Shown: one piece after another, positions 58,674 through 64,000 of the stretch
Layout: each line of letters starts with the position of its first letter
Numbering within the stretch: the first letter of the stretch is position 1
From: an uncultured Phascolarctobacterium sp.
GTDB lineage: Bacteria > Bacillota > Negativicutes > Acidaminococcales > Acidaminococcaceae
Length of the DNA: 64,000 nucleotides
Reading direction: 5' to 3'
Assembly (NCBI GenBank): GCA_958448515.1
Contig: CAUDEF010000006.1
Span: forward strand, 47,007-111,006
The notes under the pieces: model-generated
Database searches by the model: none
Seen by the model: only the letters and a program-made list of their open reading frames with translations
Told to the model about the DNA's origin: nothing
Made by a program: the position numbers and the translations under genes

Positions 58674-59023
58674 TTAGCTGTTCCGTTTGCAGTTTGAGTA
58701 CCTGTAGCTGCATCAGGATTCTCGTTATGTAATTTTTGGTTATGCATCAGCATTGCAATACGTTCTTCCAAAACCTTGTTTTCATTTTTCAATTTGGCAA
58801 TTTCTTCGTTCATTTTTTTGTCCTGCAGATAATGCTTTGCTTTAACCATCAGCAGGTAACATGTCTCCACCAAAATTCCCAGAAAAAAAGATCCTAAAAT
58901 AATCAATACCAAAGAAGTATTAAAACTCCACACAAAGAAATTTAAAGAAACATTAATAGCATTCTGAACAGCAAATAATGCAACAACTATACTGATTAAT
59001 ACCGTAATTAACAAATATGGCAT
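58670..59023 (-). CDS. LapA-like (DUF1049) membrane protein
   Basis: 117 residues. Two membrane segments (about 3-25 and 39-61) then a coiled coil (residues 70-95), the layout of LapA/YciS-type proteins linked to lipopolysaccharide assembly in other diderms. Placed before recJ, as in several Negativicutes and clostridia. Role inferred. Confidence 0.8.
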   Translation of the reverse strand: MPYLLITVLISIVVALFAVQNAINVSLNFFVWSFNTSLVLIILGSFFLGILVETCYLLMVKAKHYLQDKKMNEEIAKLKNENKVLEERIAMLMHNQKLHNENPDAATGTQTANGTAK

Positions 59024-59108
59024 AATATCAACTCCTAAAAAAATTCTATTCTGAAATCTATTCGTTAAACCTTTACAAAAATCCTGCTGTCGTTACATTT
59101 TGTTTATT

Positions 59109-59342
59109 TTAATAAGTTTCTGCCAGCTCGAAACGATACTTTTGTTCTGCTTGGGGGTATTTTTCTCTGTCAACTTCAGAAGCAAACATATTGTAAGGTC
59201 TTACATAGTAGCCATAATCACCATATAACGCCTGATAAACAACATATTTTTCACCTGTTTCAGAATGAGTAGCCACTAAAATTACTTTATATAAATTTCC
59301 TTTAAAATGTCTGTAAACTTTGTCCGGAAAAATTTCTCTCAT
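59109..59342 (-). CDS. DUF1653 protein
   Basis: 77 residues. [21 protein letters not shown] and the tail [15 protein letters not shown] are typical of DUF1653, a small beta domain. AGAGG precedes the ATG. Function unknown. Confidence 0.88.
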   Translation of the reverse strand: MREIFPDKVYRHFKGNLYKVILVATHSETGEKYVVYQALYGDYGYYVRPYNMFASEVDREKYPQAEQKYRFELAETY

Positions 59343-59377
59343 AAATCATACCTCTGTTAGAATATTATATAAGTAGT

Positions 59378-59386
59378 ATTATACCA
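59378..59386 (-). promoter_or_regulatory. Extended -10 promoter of the DUF1653 gene
   Basis: TGG-TATAAT on the minus strand, about 36 bases before the ATG; -35 weak. Confidence 0.55.
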
Positions 59387-59446
59387 TGTTTAATTTTATA
59401 TAAAAATTACTATCAAAAAATTTTACAAATTTTTTTGATAAAACTA

Positions 59447-59475
59447 TTGCATTTTTAATATTCATATGGTATTAT
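59447..59475 (+). promoter_or_regulatory. Promoter of the tRNA operon
   Basis: TTGCAT (59447-59452), 17 bases, then TGG-extended TATTAT (59470-59475), 26 bases before tRNA-Asp. Confidence 0.65.
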
Positions 59476-59482
59476 TTATACC

Positions 59483-59498
59483 TGTCAGACACCTGACA
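59483..59498 (+). repeat. Short inverted repeat in the tRNA leader
   Basis: TGTCAG-ACAC-CTGACA, perfect 6-base arms, 3 bases before tRNA-Asp. It may be a processing hairpin; no more can be said. Confidence 0.45.
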
Positions 59499-59501
59499 AA
59501 T

Positions 59502-59578
59502 GGCCCGGTGGTTCAGTTGGTTAGAATGCCGCCCTGTCACGGCGGAGGTCGTGGGTTCGAGTCCCATCCGGGTCGCCA
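59502..59578 (+). tRNA. tRNA-Asp (anticodon GTC)
   Basis: 77 bases with encoded CCA. Acceptor GGCCCGG pairs with CCGGGTC allowing a G-U pair; anticodon loop CTGTCAC reads GTC; TTCGAGT T-loop. Confidence 0.97.
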
Positions 59579-59581
59579 TTT

Positions 59582-59656
<75 letters not shown>

Positions 59657-59657
59657 C

Positions 59658-59733
59658 AGGGGTATAGCTCAACTGGTAGAGTAGCGGTCTCCAAAACCGT
59701 TGGTTGTGGGTTCGATTCCTACTGCCCCTGCCA
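59658..59733 (+). tRNA. tRNA-Trp (anticodon CCA)
   Basis: 76 bases with encoded CCA. Acceptor AGGGGTA/TGCCCCT; anticodon loop CTCCAAA reads CCA. Last gene before the prophage end, so a possible attachment site. Confidence 0.97.
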
Positions 59734-59743
59734 CTTAAAAATT

Positions 59744-59769
59744 AAGGCTCAGACTTATGTCTGAGCCTT
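59744..59769 (+). terminator. Terminator of the tRNA operon
   Basis: An 11-base perfect stem AAGGCTCAGAC/GTCTGAGCCTT with a 4-base loop and a short T-run. Confidence 0.9.
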
Positions 59770-59780
59770 TTCTGTTTCTC

Positions 59781-59826
59781 TGGGTGCTACCAAACCGTTA
59801 GTAAATGGGTGCAACGTGGGTGCAGT
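59781..59826 (+). repeat. TGGGTGC direct repeats at the prophage boundary
   Basis: TGGGTGC occurs at 59781, 59806 and 59817, each followed by a similar triplet (TAC, AAC, AGT). Three copies in 46 bases beside an integrase-bearing element suggest arm-type integrase binding sites at the left attachment end. The core is not defined. Confidence 0.4.
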
Positions 59827-59844
59827 AGGATTAAAGTAGAAAAC

Positions 59845-59874
59845 AAAAAAAGACGGGGTTTCCCGTCTTTTTTT
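59845..59874. terminator. Terminator of the prophage lysis module
   Basis: Stem of 13 bases AAAAAAAGACGGG/CCCGTCTTTTTTT with a 4-base loop, A/T runs on both sides. It ends the minus-strand lysis genes and could also stop plus-strand read-through. Confidence 0.9.
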
Positions 59875-59878
59875 ATTA

Positions 59879-60334
59879 TTATCTGTTTATTATAAGGAAT
59901 CCTACTATGCCAACACAAAAACCATTAAGCCAGCCTTTTCTATAGGCGGCTTTTTTCTCTTTCTGCGCTGCTACTCTCTCCTGCTCCAGCTGCTTTTCCA
60001 ATATCAGATAAGATTGTTCTGTTTTCTTCATTAATATAGATGCATTCTTTAACGAGTTTTTCGCATTCTTTAATTCCTGCTCTGTTACGCTCAGCTGCTG
60101 TTTGGCATTCGTTAATAGTACTAATAACTCCGCTGATGGCTTGTCCAGCTGTTTCAAGCTTTCCTGCAGCATTGTTAACTTCGCATTGAGAAGATCGGTG
60201 TTCGTCTTTAATTTCTGATACTGTTTTGTTTGTATCATTATATAATTCGCTGGTACTTTTATCTCCTCTGCCATACATACAGAAGAAGATGCCAGCAACA
60301 ACGATAAGAAGAATAATAATTTTAGTTTTATCAT
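59879..60334 (-). CDS. Phage coiled-coil protein with signal peptide and C-terminal membrane segment (spanin-like)
   Basis: 151 residues. Signal peptide (hydrophobic 6-15), probable cleavage after CMA (residues 20-22), long coiled coil (about 36-128), and a C-terminal membrane segment (GFCVGIVGFLIIN) after a basic RKGW. No proper lipobox at Cys 20. The gene almost fully overlaps another in the +1 frame (59940-60338); both starts lie 9 and 5 bases after the same GGAG. This topology bridges the periplasm and fits a spanin. Function inferred. Confidence 0.65.
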   Translation of the reverse strand: MIKLKLLFFLSLLLASSSVCMAEEIKVPANYIMIQTKQYQKLKTNTDLLNAKLTMLQESLKQLDKPSAELLVLLTNAKQQLSVTEQELKNAKNSLKNASILMKKTEQSYLILEKQLEQERVAAQKEKKAAYRKGWLNGFCVGIVGFLIINR

Positions 60335-60338
60335 TCAT
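59940..60338 (-). CDS. Overlapping phage protein with N-terminal anchor (i-spanin-like)
   Basis: 132 residues in a different frame from the gene above. An N-terminal uncleaved membrane segment (about 6-21, IIILLIVVAGIFFCMY) is followed by a periplasmic, helical, Cys-containing domain (Cys 52, 79, 91, 98), as in Rz-type i-spanins. Start ATG 60338, GGAG 5 bases upstream; the partner ATG is 4 bases later. Both frames having membrane anchors, and no in-frame stop over 130 codons, support dual coding. One of the two could still be a chance frame. Confidence 0.55.
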   Translation of the reverse strand: MNDKTKIIILLIVVAGIFFCMYGRGDKSTSELYNDTNKTVSEIKDEHRSSQCEVNNAAGKLETAGQAISGVISTINECQTAAERNRAGIKECEKLVKECIYINEENRTILSDIGKAAGAGESSSAEREKSRL

Positions 60339-60403
60339 TGTTACTCCAATATCTACAAAAGTAGTAGTTTTATTATCTTCTTGAAGTTACGAAAATGTTA
60401 AGT

Positions 60404-60658
60404 TTACATTTCATCCACTACACGTACATTTTCCCATTTTTTATAGGCATCAATATATGTTTCTTTTTTATCGCCGTTGTATGTTACTTCATAGTACATA
60501 CCATCAGAAACGTTGGTACTTAACAAGGCTTTCCAATTTTGCAAAGTTTTACAGAACCACACAACATACACATCATCAACAGTAATTTTCTTGTTATCTG
60601 TTTTTTCTACCCTTTCATTAAAGTAATTTACAATTAATTGTTTTGCTCTTTCTTGCAT
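60404..60658 (-). CDS. DUF6275 family phage protein
   Basis: 84 residues, with the block DDVYVVWFCKTLQNWKALLS (residues 28-47) and YEVTYNGDKKETYIDAYKKW that I recall from DUF6275 proteins of Firmicute phages. GGAAAGGAAG precedes the ATG. No known function. Confidence 0.8.
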   Translation of the reverse strand: MQERAKQLIVNYFNERVEKTDNKKITVDDVYVVWFCKTLQNWKALLSTNVSDGMYYEVTYNGDKKETYIDAYKKWENVRVVDEM

Positions 60659-60679
60659 AATAATCTTCCTTTCCTTTAA

Positions 60680-60994
60680 TCAAAATAAACCTTTAATCCA
60701 GATCCATGTCTGGTCAATAGCTGCTGCCAGTAAAATACCAATGCAGATATATAAAAAGGTTCTGCCATGTTTACCGAGTTTTTCAATTAAGGTACGGTCA
60801 AAGTCTTTAATGGCTTCAATTTCATCTGCATATTCTCCAAGGGCTTCTTTGATTTCATTTTTCAGTTCAGCACGTTCTTCATCACGTAAATCTTTTAAAT
60901 CTTCTTTGAGAATTTCCATTGCCATTTTGATATTTTGTAAATCTTGCTCAACTTTTTCTTTAGCAGTTATTTCTTTGTTTTTTACTTCATTCAT
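60680..60994 (-). CDS. Phage coiled-coil protein with C-terminal membrane segment (XhlA-like layout)
   Basis: 104 residues. Highly charged coiled coil (about 8-75) and a C-terminal membrane segment (FLYICIGILLAAAI). This layout resembles XhlA-type lysis proteins; no sequence identity is claimed. GGAAGGAAG precedes the ATG. Lies after the candidate endolysin. Confidence 0.7.
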   Translation of the reverse strand: MNEVKNKEITAKEKVEQDLQNIKMAMEILKEDLKDLRDEERAELKNEIKEALGEYADEIEAIKDFDRTLIEKLGKHGRTFLYICIGILLAAAIDQTWIWIKGLF

Positions 60995-61018
60995 AATTAT
61001 CTTCCTTCCTGATTTTCA

Positions 61019-61636
61019 TTATCTGCCGTTACCGGCTTCACCATAAGGCGGTATTCCGTATGGTGTAGTCAAATCAATACCAGCTACATAGTTATATGTA
61101 ATGTTGGCTCTGTTGGCATAACCAGCAGCATACTGTTCTCCTACACCGGCAGCACGGCAATACTGCGTCATAAATAAATCTCGCAGAGTTTCCAAACTTC
61201 GCAGGTCATTGGTATTGCATCTGTTTTTCAAAAACTTTGCTACCACATAATGAGAAGTCGGGCACCAGATACCAGCATAGATAAGGCATCTGGTATCATC
61301 CAACGTAGGTACTTTCTGTAAAGTATCAACATATTCTAAACAGTCATTAGCTAATACCATATGTTGAGCGGCTTGTCCCTGTTCACTGCCTAGTAAAGCT
61401 TTCAGTTTAGGTAATTCTCCACTGCCAATAATATCAGTATAGCTTCTACCCATAAAATGCTTTCCACCATCAATACAGCTCAGCAGATAATCTCCACGTG
61501 GACCTTCCCACTGACTGCATCCCATACTGGGATAGTTTCCTGCCGTACTGCAGGAAACAGCATCAAATGGCCCCTCTACTCCTGTCATTATTAAGCCCTT
61601 GGCAATTTTCTTGGCTAAAATTGTTCTGATATCCAT
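61019..61636 (-). CDS. Candidate phage endolysin, family not recognised
   Basis: 205 residues with eight cysteines, no signal peptide and no membrane segment. The segment SMGCSQWEGPRGDYLLSCI (about 37-55) resembles the QW-x-x-x-R/LL pattern I associate with lysozyme-like wall hydrolases of Firmicutes, with a candidate acidic residue (Glu in QWEG). Its place right after a holin-like gene makes an endolysin the best guess, but no catalytic motif is certain. The first 74 bases overlap the holin gene. An in-frame ATG at residue 17 is an alternative start. Confidence 0.6.
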   Translation of the reverse strand: MDIRTILAKKIAKGLIMTGVEGPFDAVSCSTAGNYPSMGCSQWEGPRGDYLLSCIDGGKHFMGRSYTDIIGSGELPKLKALLGSEQGQAAQHMVLANDCLEYVDTLQKVPTLDDTRCLIYAGIWCPTSHYVVAKFLKNRCNTNDLRSLETLRDLFMTQYCRAAGVGEQYAAGYANRANITYNYVAGIDLTTPYGIPPYGEAGNGR

Positions 61637-61877
61637 TTTTTAATTCACTTCCTTTTCTTCCGTATGCCGTAGCTGCAGAATTACTTATGTTAACACCACA
61701 GATTGCTAAAATTATTGTCTGAATAATATTAGTAAGATTATCTGAGATATCACCTTTTAAGTAATACATCACACAGCTAAAAACTGTCAGCAGTACACAG
61801 GTTATTATTAACACTGATACTTTTGCTTCATTGATGGATAATCCGTCTTTAATATTTATTTTGCTGTTATCTTCCAT
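61563..61877 (-). CDS. Holin-like phage protein with two membrane segments
   Basis: 104 residues from ATG at 61877 (AAAGGA 8 bases upstream). Hydrophobic segments at about residues 20-40 (VSVLIITCVLLTVFSCVMYYL) and 50-70 (IIQTIILAICGVNIS), then a polar tail. Size and topology fit a class II holin. The last 74 bases overlap the next gene in another frame, so its polar tail is encoded by shared DNA. Confidence 0.7.
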   Translation of the reverse strand: MEDNSKINIKDGLSINEAKVSVLIITCVLLTVFSCVMYYLKGDISDNLTNIIQTIILAICGVNISNSAATAYGRKGSELKNGYQNNFSQENCQGLNNDRSRGAI

Positions 61878-61878
61878 A

Positions 61879-62172
61879 CTAATCATCCTTTAATTTGCAT
61901 TCTATACAACGCCGCTCTAATGTTTGGACTCGCTCTGTAAGTTCATCAATCCGTTTATGGGCAGATTTTGCACTAGCTTCATTCGCCGTTGTTTTCTGTA
62001 AAGTTTCAGCACTCTGGGTACGTATATTATCAATAATCCCTTCTATGCGACTCAAACTTTCATTTAACCGGTCAACACTCATGTTAAGCGGTGTAATTAT
62101 CCATACCTTGAAAATCCAGCCAACAGCACCAAGTAAGGATAATAAAATCCCGATATTTTGTGGCTCTGTCAT
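61879..62172 (-). CDS. Small phage membrane protein with N-terminal segment and coiled coil
   Basis: 97 residues from ATG at 62172 (GAGAGGTG upstream; a longer frame to 62202 is unlikely). Membrane segment about 5-25 (IGILLSLLGAVGWIFKVWI), long coiled coil, and a C-terminal CIEC pair. First gene of the leftward lysis module, sharing a ~43-base gap with the divergent integrase. Confidence 0.7.
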   Translation of the reverse strand: MTEPQNIGILLSLLGAVGWIFKVWIITPLNMSVDRLNESLSRIEGIIDNIRTQSAETLQKTTANEASAKSAHKRIDELTERVQTLERRCIECKLKDD

Positions 62173-62215
62173 TTTACACCTCTCAACTCCATATATACGC
62201 AAGGAGCGTGATTTT

Positions 62216-63262
62216 ATGAAAAAAAGATTAAAATTGCCTAACGGATTCGGTTCCGTAGTGTATTACGGTGATAGTAACCGCAGGCAGCCATATGTTGTAA
62301 AAAAAACTATCTCCGGCCGACAAAAGATTATCGGCCAGTTTTCTACTTATGAGGAGGGGCTCGCTTTTTTGGTCGAGTACAACAAAAATCCATCTTTATT
62401 TTCTCCTTCCTTGATAACATTTTCAGAAGTTTATGACCTTATGGCAGCAGAACGTTTTCCAAAATTAGCCAAAACTACCTGTGCAAATTATGTCGCAGCA
62501 TATAAACACTGCCAGCCATTATACCGCAAAAAATTTGCGGAACTAAAAATCGGTGATCTGCAGGGAATTATCCGGAACATGTCAGCATCCGGCACCGGTT
62601 ATGCATCACAGAAAAAGTGCAGGCAGCTACTTCATCACATGTATACATACGCAGTTAAATATGAAATTGTCCCTCCTACTGCAAACATTAGCCAGTATAT
62701 TGATATAGATCAACGCGTTATTATATATCCCAAAAAGCCATTTAATACTAGGCAAATTAACAGGATTAAAGCTTTAGCCAACAATGATGAGCCATTATCT
62801 CCGTGGGCTATGGCTGTTGTAATGATGATTTACAGCGGGCCACGTTCAGGTGAATTTCTCTCAGTATTGAAATCTGATGTTAAGCTGCAGCAGCGGTACT
62901 ATATTATCCGTGAAAGTAAAACCGCTGCCGGCAGAAATAGAGCCGTACCGATTAGTCGCAAGGTTCTCCCCTACTTTAAACATTGGATGGAACGTCCCGG
63001 CAAAACATTAATTGCTGATGATAAAGGCAACAAACTCACTTATCATAAGTTCCGCAGTCTGTTCGATAAGGTTATGACAGAAACACGCTGTAAGCATACG
63101 CCGCATGAGTGCCGACATACATGTGCTACTATGCTTGATAATGCCGGTACAAACGAAACGGCTGTGAAACGTATTCTTGGCCACGCCTCACAGGGCGTTA
63201 CTAAAGGAGTTTATACGCACAAATCCCTGCACGAATTGAAACGCGCTATAGACCTTATTTAG
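62216..63262 (+). CDS. int: Tyrosine-family phage integrase
   Basis: 348 residues from ATG at 62216 with AAGGAGCG 7 bases before it; an open frame runs back to 61895 but is shadow over the lysis genes. N-terminal AP2-like arm-binding domain (NGFGSVVYYGDSN), a core-binding domain about 60-150, and the catalytic domain with Arg in SGPRSGEFL, Lys region RESKTAAGRNRAVPI, His-x-x-Arg in HECRHTCATML, GHASQGVTK and Tyr in GVYTHKSLHE. Inserts the phage; oriented away from the tRNA cluster, divergent from the lysis genes. Confidence 0.94.
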   Translation: MKKRLKLPNGFGSVVYYGDSNRRQPYVVKKTISGRQKIIGQFSTYEEGLAFLVEYNKNPSLFSPSLITFSEVYDLMAAERFPKLAKTTCANYVAAYKHCQPLYRKKFAELKIGDLQGIIRNMSASGTGYASQKKCRQLLHHMYTYAVKYEIVPPTANISQYIDIDQRVIIYPKKPFNTRQINRIKALANNDEPLSPWAMAVVMMIYSGPRSGEFLSVLKSDVKLQQRYYIIRESKTAAGRNRAVPISRKVLPYFKHWMERPGKTLIADDKGNKLTYHKFRSLFDKVMTETRCKHTPHECRHTCATMLDNAGTNETAVKRILGHASQGVTKGVYTHKSLHELKRAIDLI

Positions 63263-63393
63263 CGGCTTTTTGTGTTGCTAACCGGTTATTATTTTTTATC
63301 CTGGTATTTTTTGAAATCCAGTCTGCAAGCGCTTTCTCAGCGTTGCTAATCTGTTGCTTAACTATTCTCTTTCTTGAAAAAGCCGAAAAGCCT

Positions 63394-63555
63394 TTATTTA
63401 TCAACGTTTTCAGTGTTTTCTACTTCTTTTTCTGCAGCTAAAGCTTCAGCAACAGCAGTACCAGGAACCGGTGTACTGCGAACACACTCAGAGTTAGAGC
63501 ACAAGCCATTTTCGAGCATTTTATGACCACATAAAAAACATCTTTTGTTTTGCAT
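63394..63555 (-). CDS. Small phage zinc-finger-like protein
   Basis: 53 residues, found by hand. Cys pairs RCFLCGHK and LCSNSEC (residues 6-24) suggest a zinc knuckle; the rest is a polar tail. AGAGGCG precedes the ATG, which overlaps the stop of the next gene (TAATG). Function unknown. Confidence 0.65.
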   Translation of the reverse strand: MQNKRCFLCGHKMLENGLCSNSECVRSTPVPGTAVAEALAAEKEVENTENVDK

Positions 63556-63965
63556 TATAATTCGCCTCTTTTCTGTTCATATTCATCCTTTAAAGCTTCT
63601 TTTTCAGCAATAAGTTCAGTCTGCAGCTCTGTATCGCTTTCAGCAACAGCGAGTAAAATAGCATCATTTACTTCACCGATTTTGGCTGCATATTCAGCAT
63701 CCAGTGCTGCAAGTTTTTCCTCTATTGTAGGCTCATATGGCGGTGCTTCAGTAATTTCACCAGTATTCGGATCAATAAGATGTTCGCCGCCTCCACGATT
63801 TCCAATCAGCAGACAAAATTGCTCTTTATCAAGCAATATATAACCTTGCTCTTGATATTCTTTTACTTGCTGCTCTGTCATAATAGCAGCAGTTTTTGTA
63901 TCTTTTCTATTTCCTTTTTCATCTGGTAATACCAGATAATAACCTTGATAATTATTTTTACTCAT
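63555..63965 (-). CDS. Phage late protein, likely tail-associated
   Basis: 136 residues from ATG at 63965 (AAAGGATAA upstream; frame runs on to 63995). N-terminal half YYLVLPDEKGNRKDTK and DPNTGEITEAPPYEP, then a helical tail (AALDAEYAAKIGEVNDAILL). Similar layouts occur in proteins encoded after phage tail fibres. Last full gene in the window. Confidence 0.6.
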   Translation of the reverse strand: MSKNNYQGYYLVLPDEKGNRKDTKTAAIMTEQQVKEYQEQGYILLDKEQFCLLIGNRGGGEHLIDPNTGEITEAPPYEPTIEEKLAALDAEYAAKIGEVNDAILLAVAESDTELQTELIAEKEALKDEYEQKRGEL

Positions 63966-64000
63966 TTTTATTATCCTTTCATTTTTTATATGCAATGGGG

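Noticed and set aside
61895..62215. N-terminal extension of the integrase frame
   Set aside because: It overlaps the lysis genes, has no integrase-like sequence, and the ATG at 62216 has AAGGAG.
63366..63400. Terminator candidate after the small phage zinc protein
   Set aside because: The GGCTTTT blocks are direct repeats rather than an inverted repeat, so no stem forms.

Overview
The window reads as chromosome of a diderm (outer-membrane) Firmicute of the class Negativicutes, most likely Acidaminococcaceae (Phascolarctobacterium-like). This is inferred from the AT-rich sequence, the strongly Firmicute gene order (efp-asp23-nusB-xseAB-ispA-dxs-tlyA-argR-recN; alaS-ireB-ruvX-DUF1292-mltG-U32; tcdA-6S RNA-aspS-hisS; dtd-relA-recJ), and signs of an outer membrane such as an AsmA/TamB-like protein and spanin-like prophage genes. 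The genus is a guess. Nearly every chromosomal gene is on the minus strand.

Layout: 1-2954 holds the 5' part of ftsK and rnj (RNase J). 3154-6659 is a TAXI-type TRAP transporter operon (binding protein, DUF1850 protein, fused permease) with a good promoter and an operator-like inverted repeat over its -10. 6933-7292 is a lone plus-strand gene for a small protein with an EF-hand-like loop. 7327-11772 is C40 peptidase-pepA-PHP phosphoesterase-P-loop/Gls24 fusion. 11873-16130 is the lysine/diaminopimelate operon (dapB-asd-lysC-dapA) behind a lysine riboswitch and a consensus promoter. 16185-23857 has dut, pnp, three unrecognised or poorly characterised proteins and an EF-G paralogue whose P-loop lacks its lysine.

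24014-35288 is a long compact operon running from asp23/amaP/DUF2273 (envelope stress) through nusB, a TsaD-like protein, xseA/xseB, isoprenoid synthesis (ispA, dxs), tlyA, nadK, argR and recN to a Nudix hydrolase. 35426-42303 carries efp, pepP, DUF4911, U32 peptidase, mltG, a DUF1292 protein with a Cys/His cluster, the AsmA-like protein, ruvX and ireB. 42436-59023 carries alaS, rarA, tcdA, 6S RNA, aspS, hisS, hemZ, a permease, an MBL hydrolase, dtd, relA, recJ and a LapA-like protein.

At 59502-59733 a plus-strand tRNA operon (Asp, Gly, Trp) ends in a terminator. Immediately beyond it lies the left end of a prophage that runs off the window. It has repeated TGGGTGC motifs near the boundary, a minus-strand lysis module (coiled-coil membrane proteins, holin-like protein, candidate endolysin, DUF6275 protein, and two almost fully overlapping spanin-like genes sharing one ribosome binding site), a plus-strand tyrosine integrase, and two small late genes. 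The lysis module is the most unusual part: a phage of a diderm Firmicute must breach an outer membrane, and the nested pair has the architecture expected of spanins while looking unlike the classical Rz/Rz1 pair in detail.

I saw no CRISPR array, insertion sequence, rRNA gene or frameshifted chromosomal gene.
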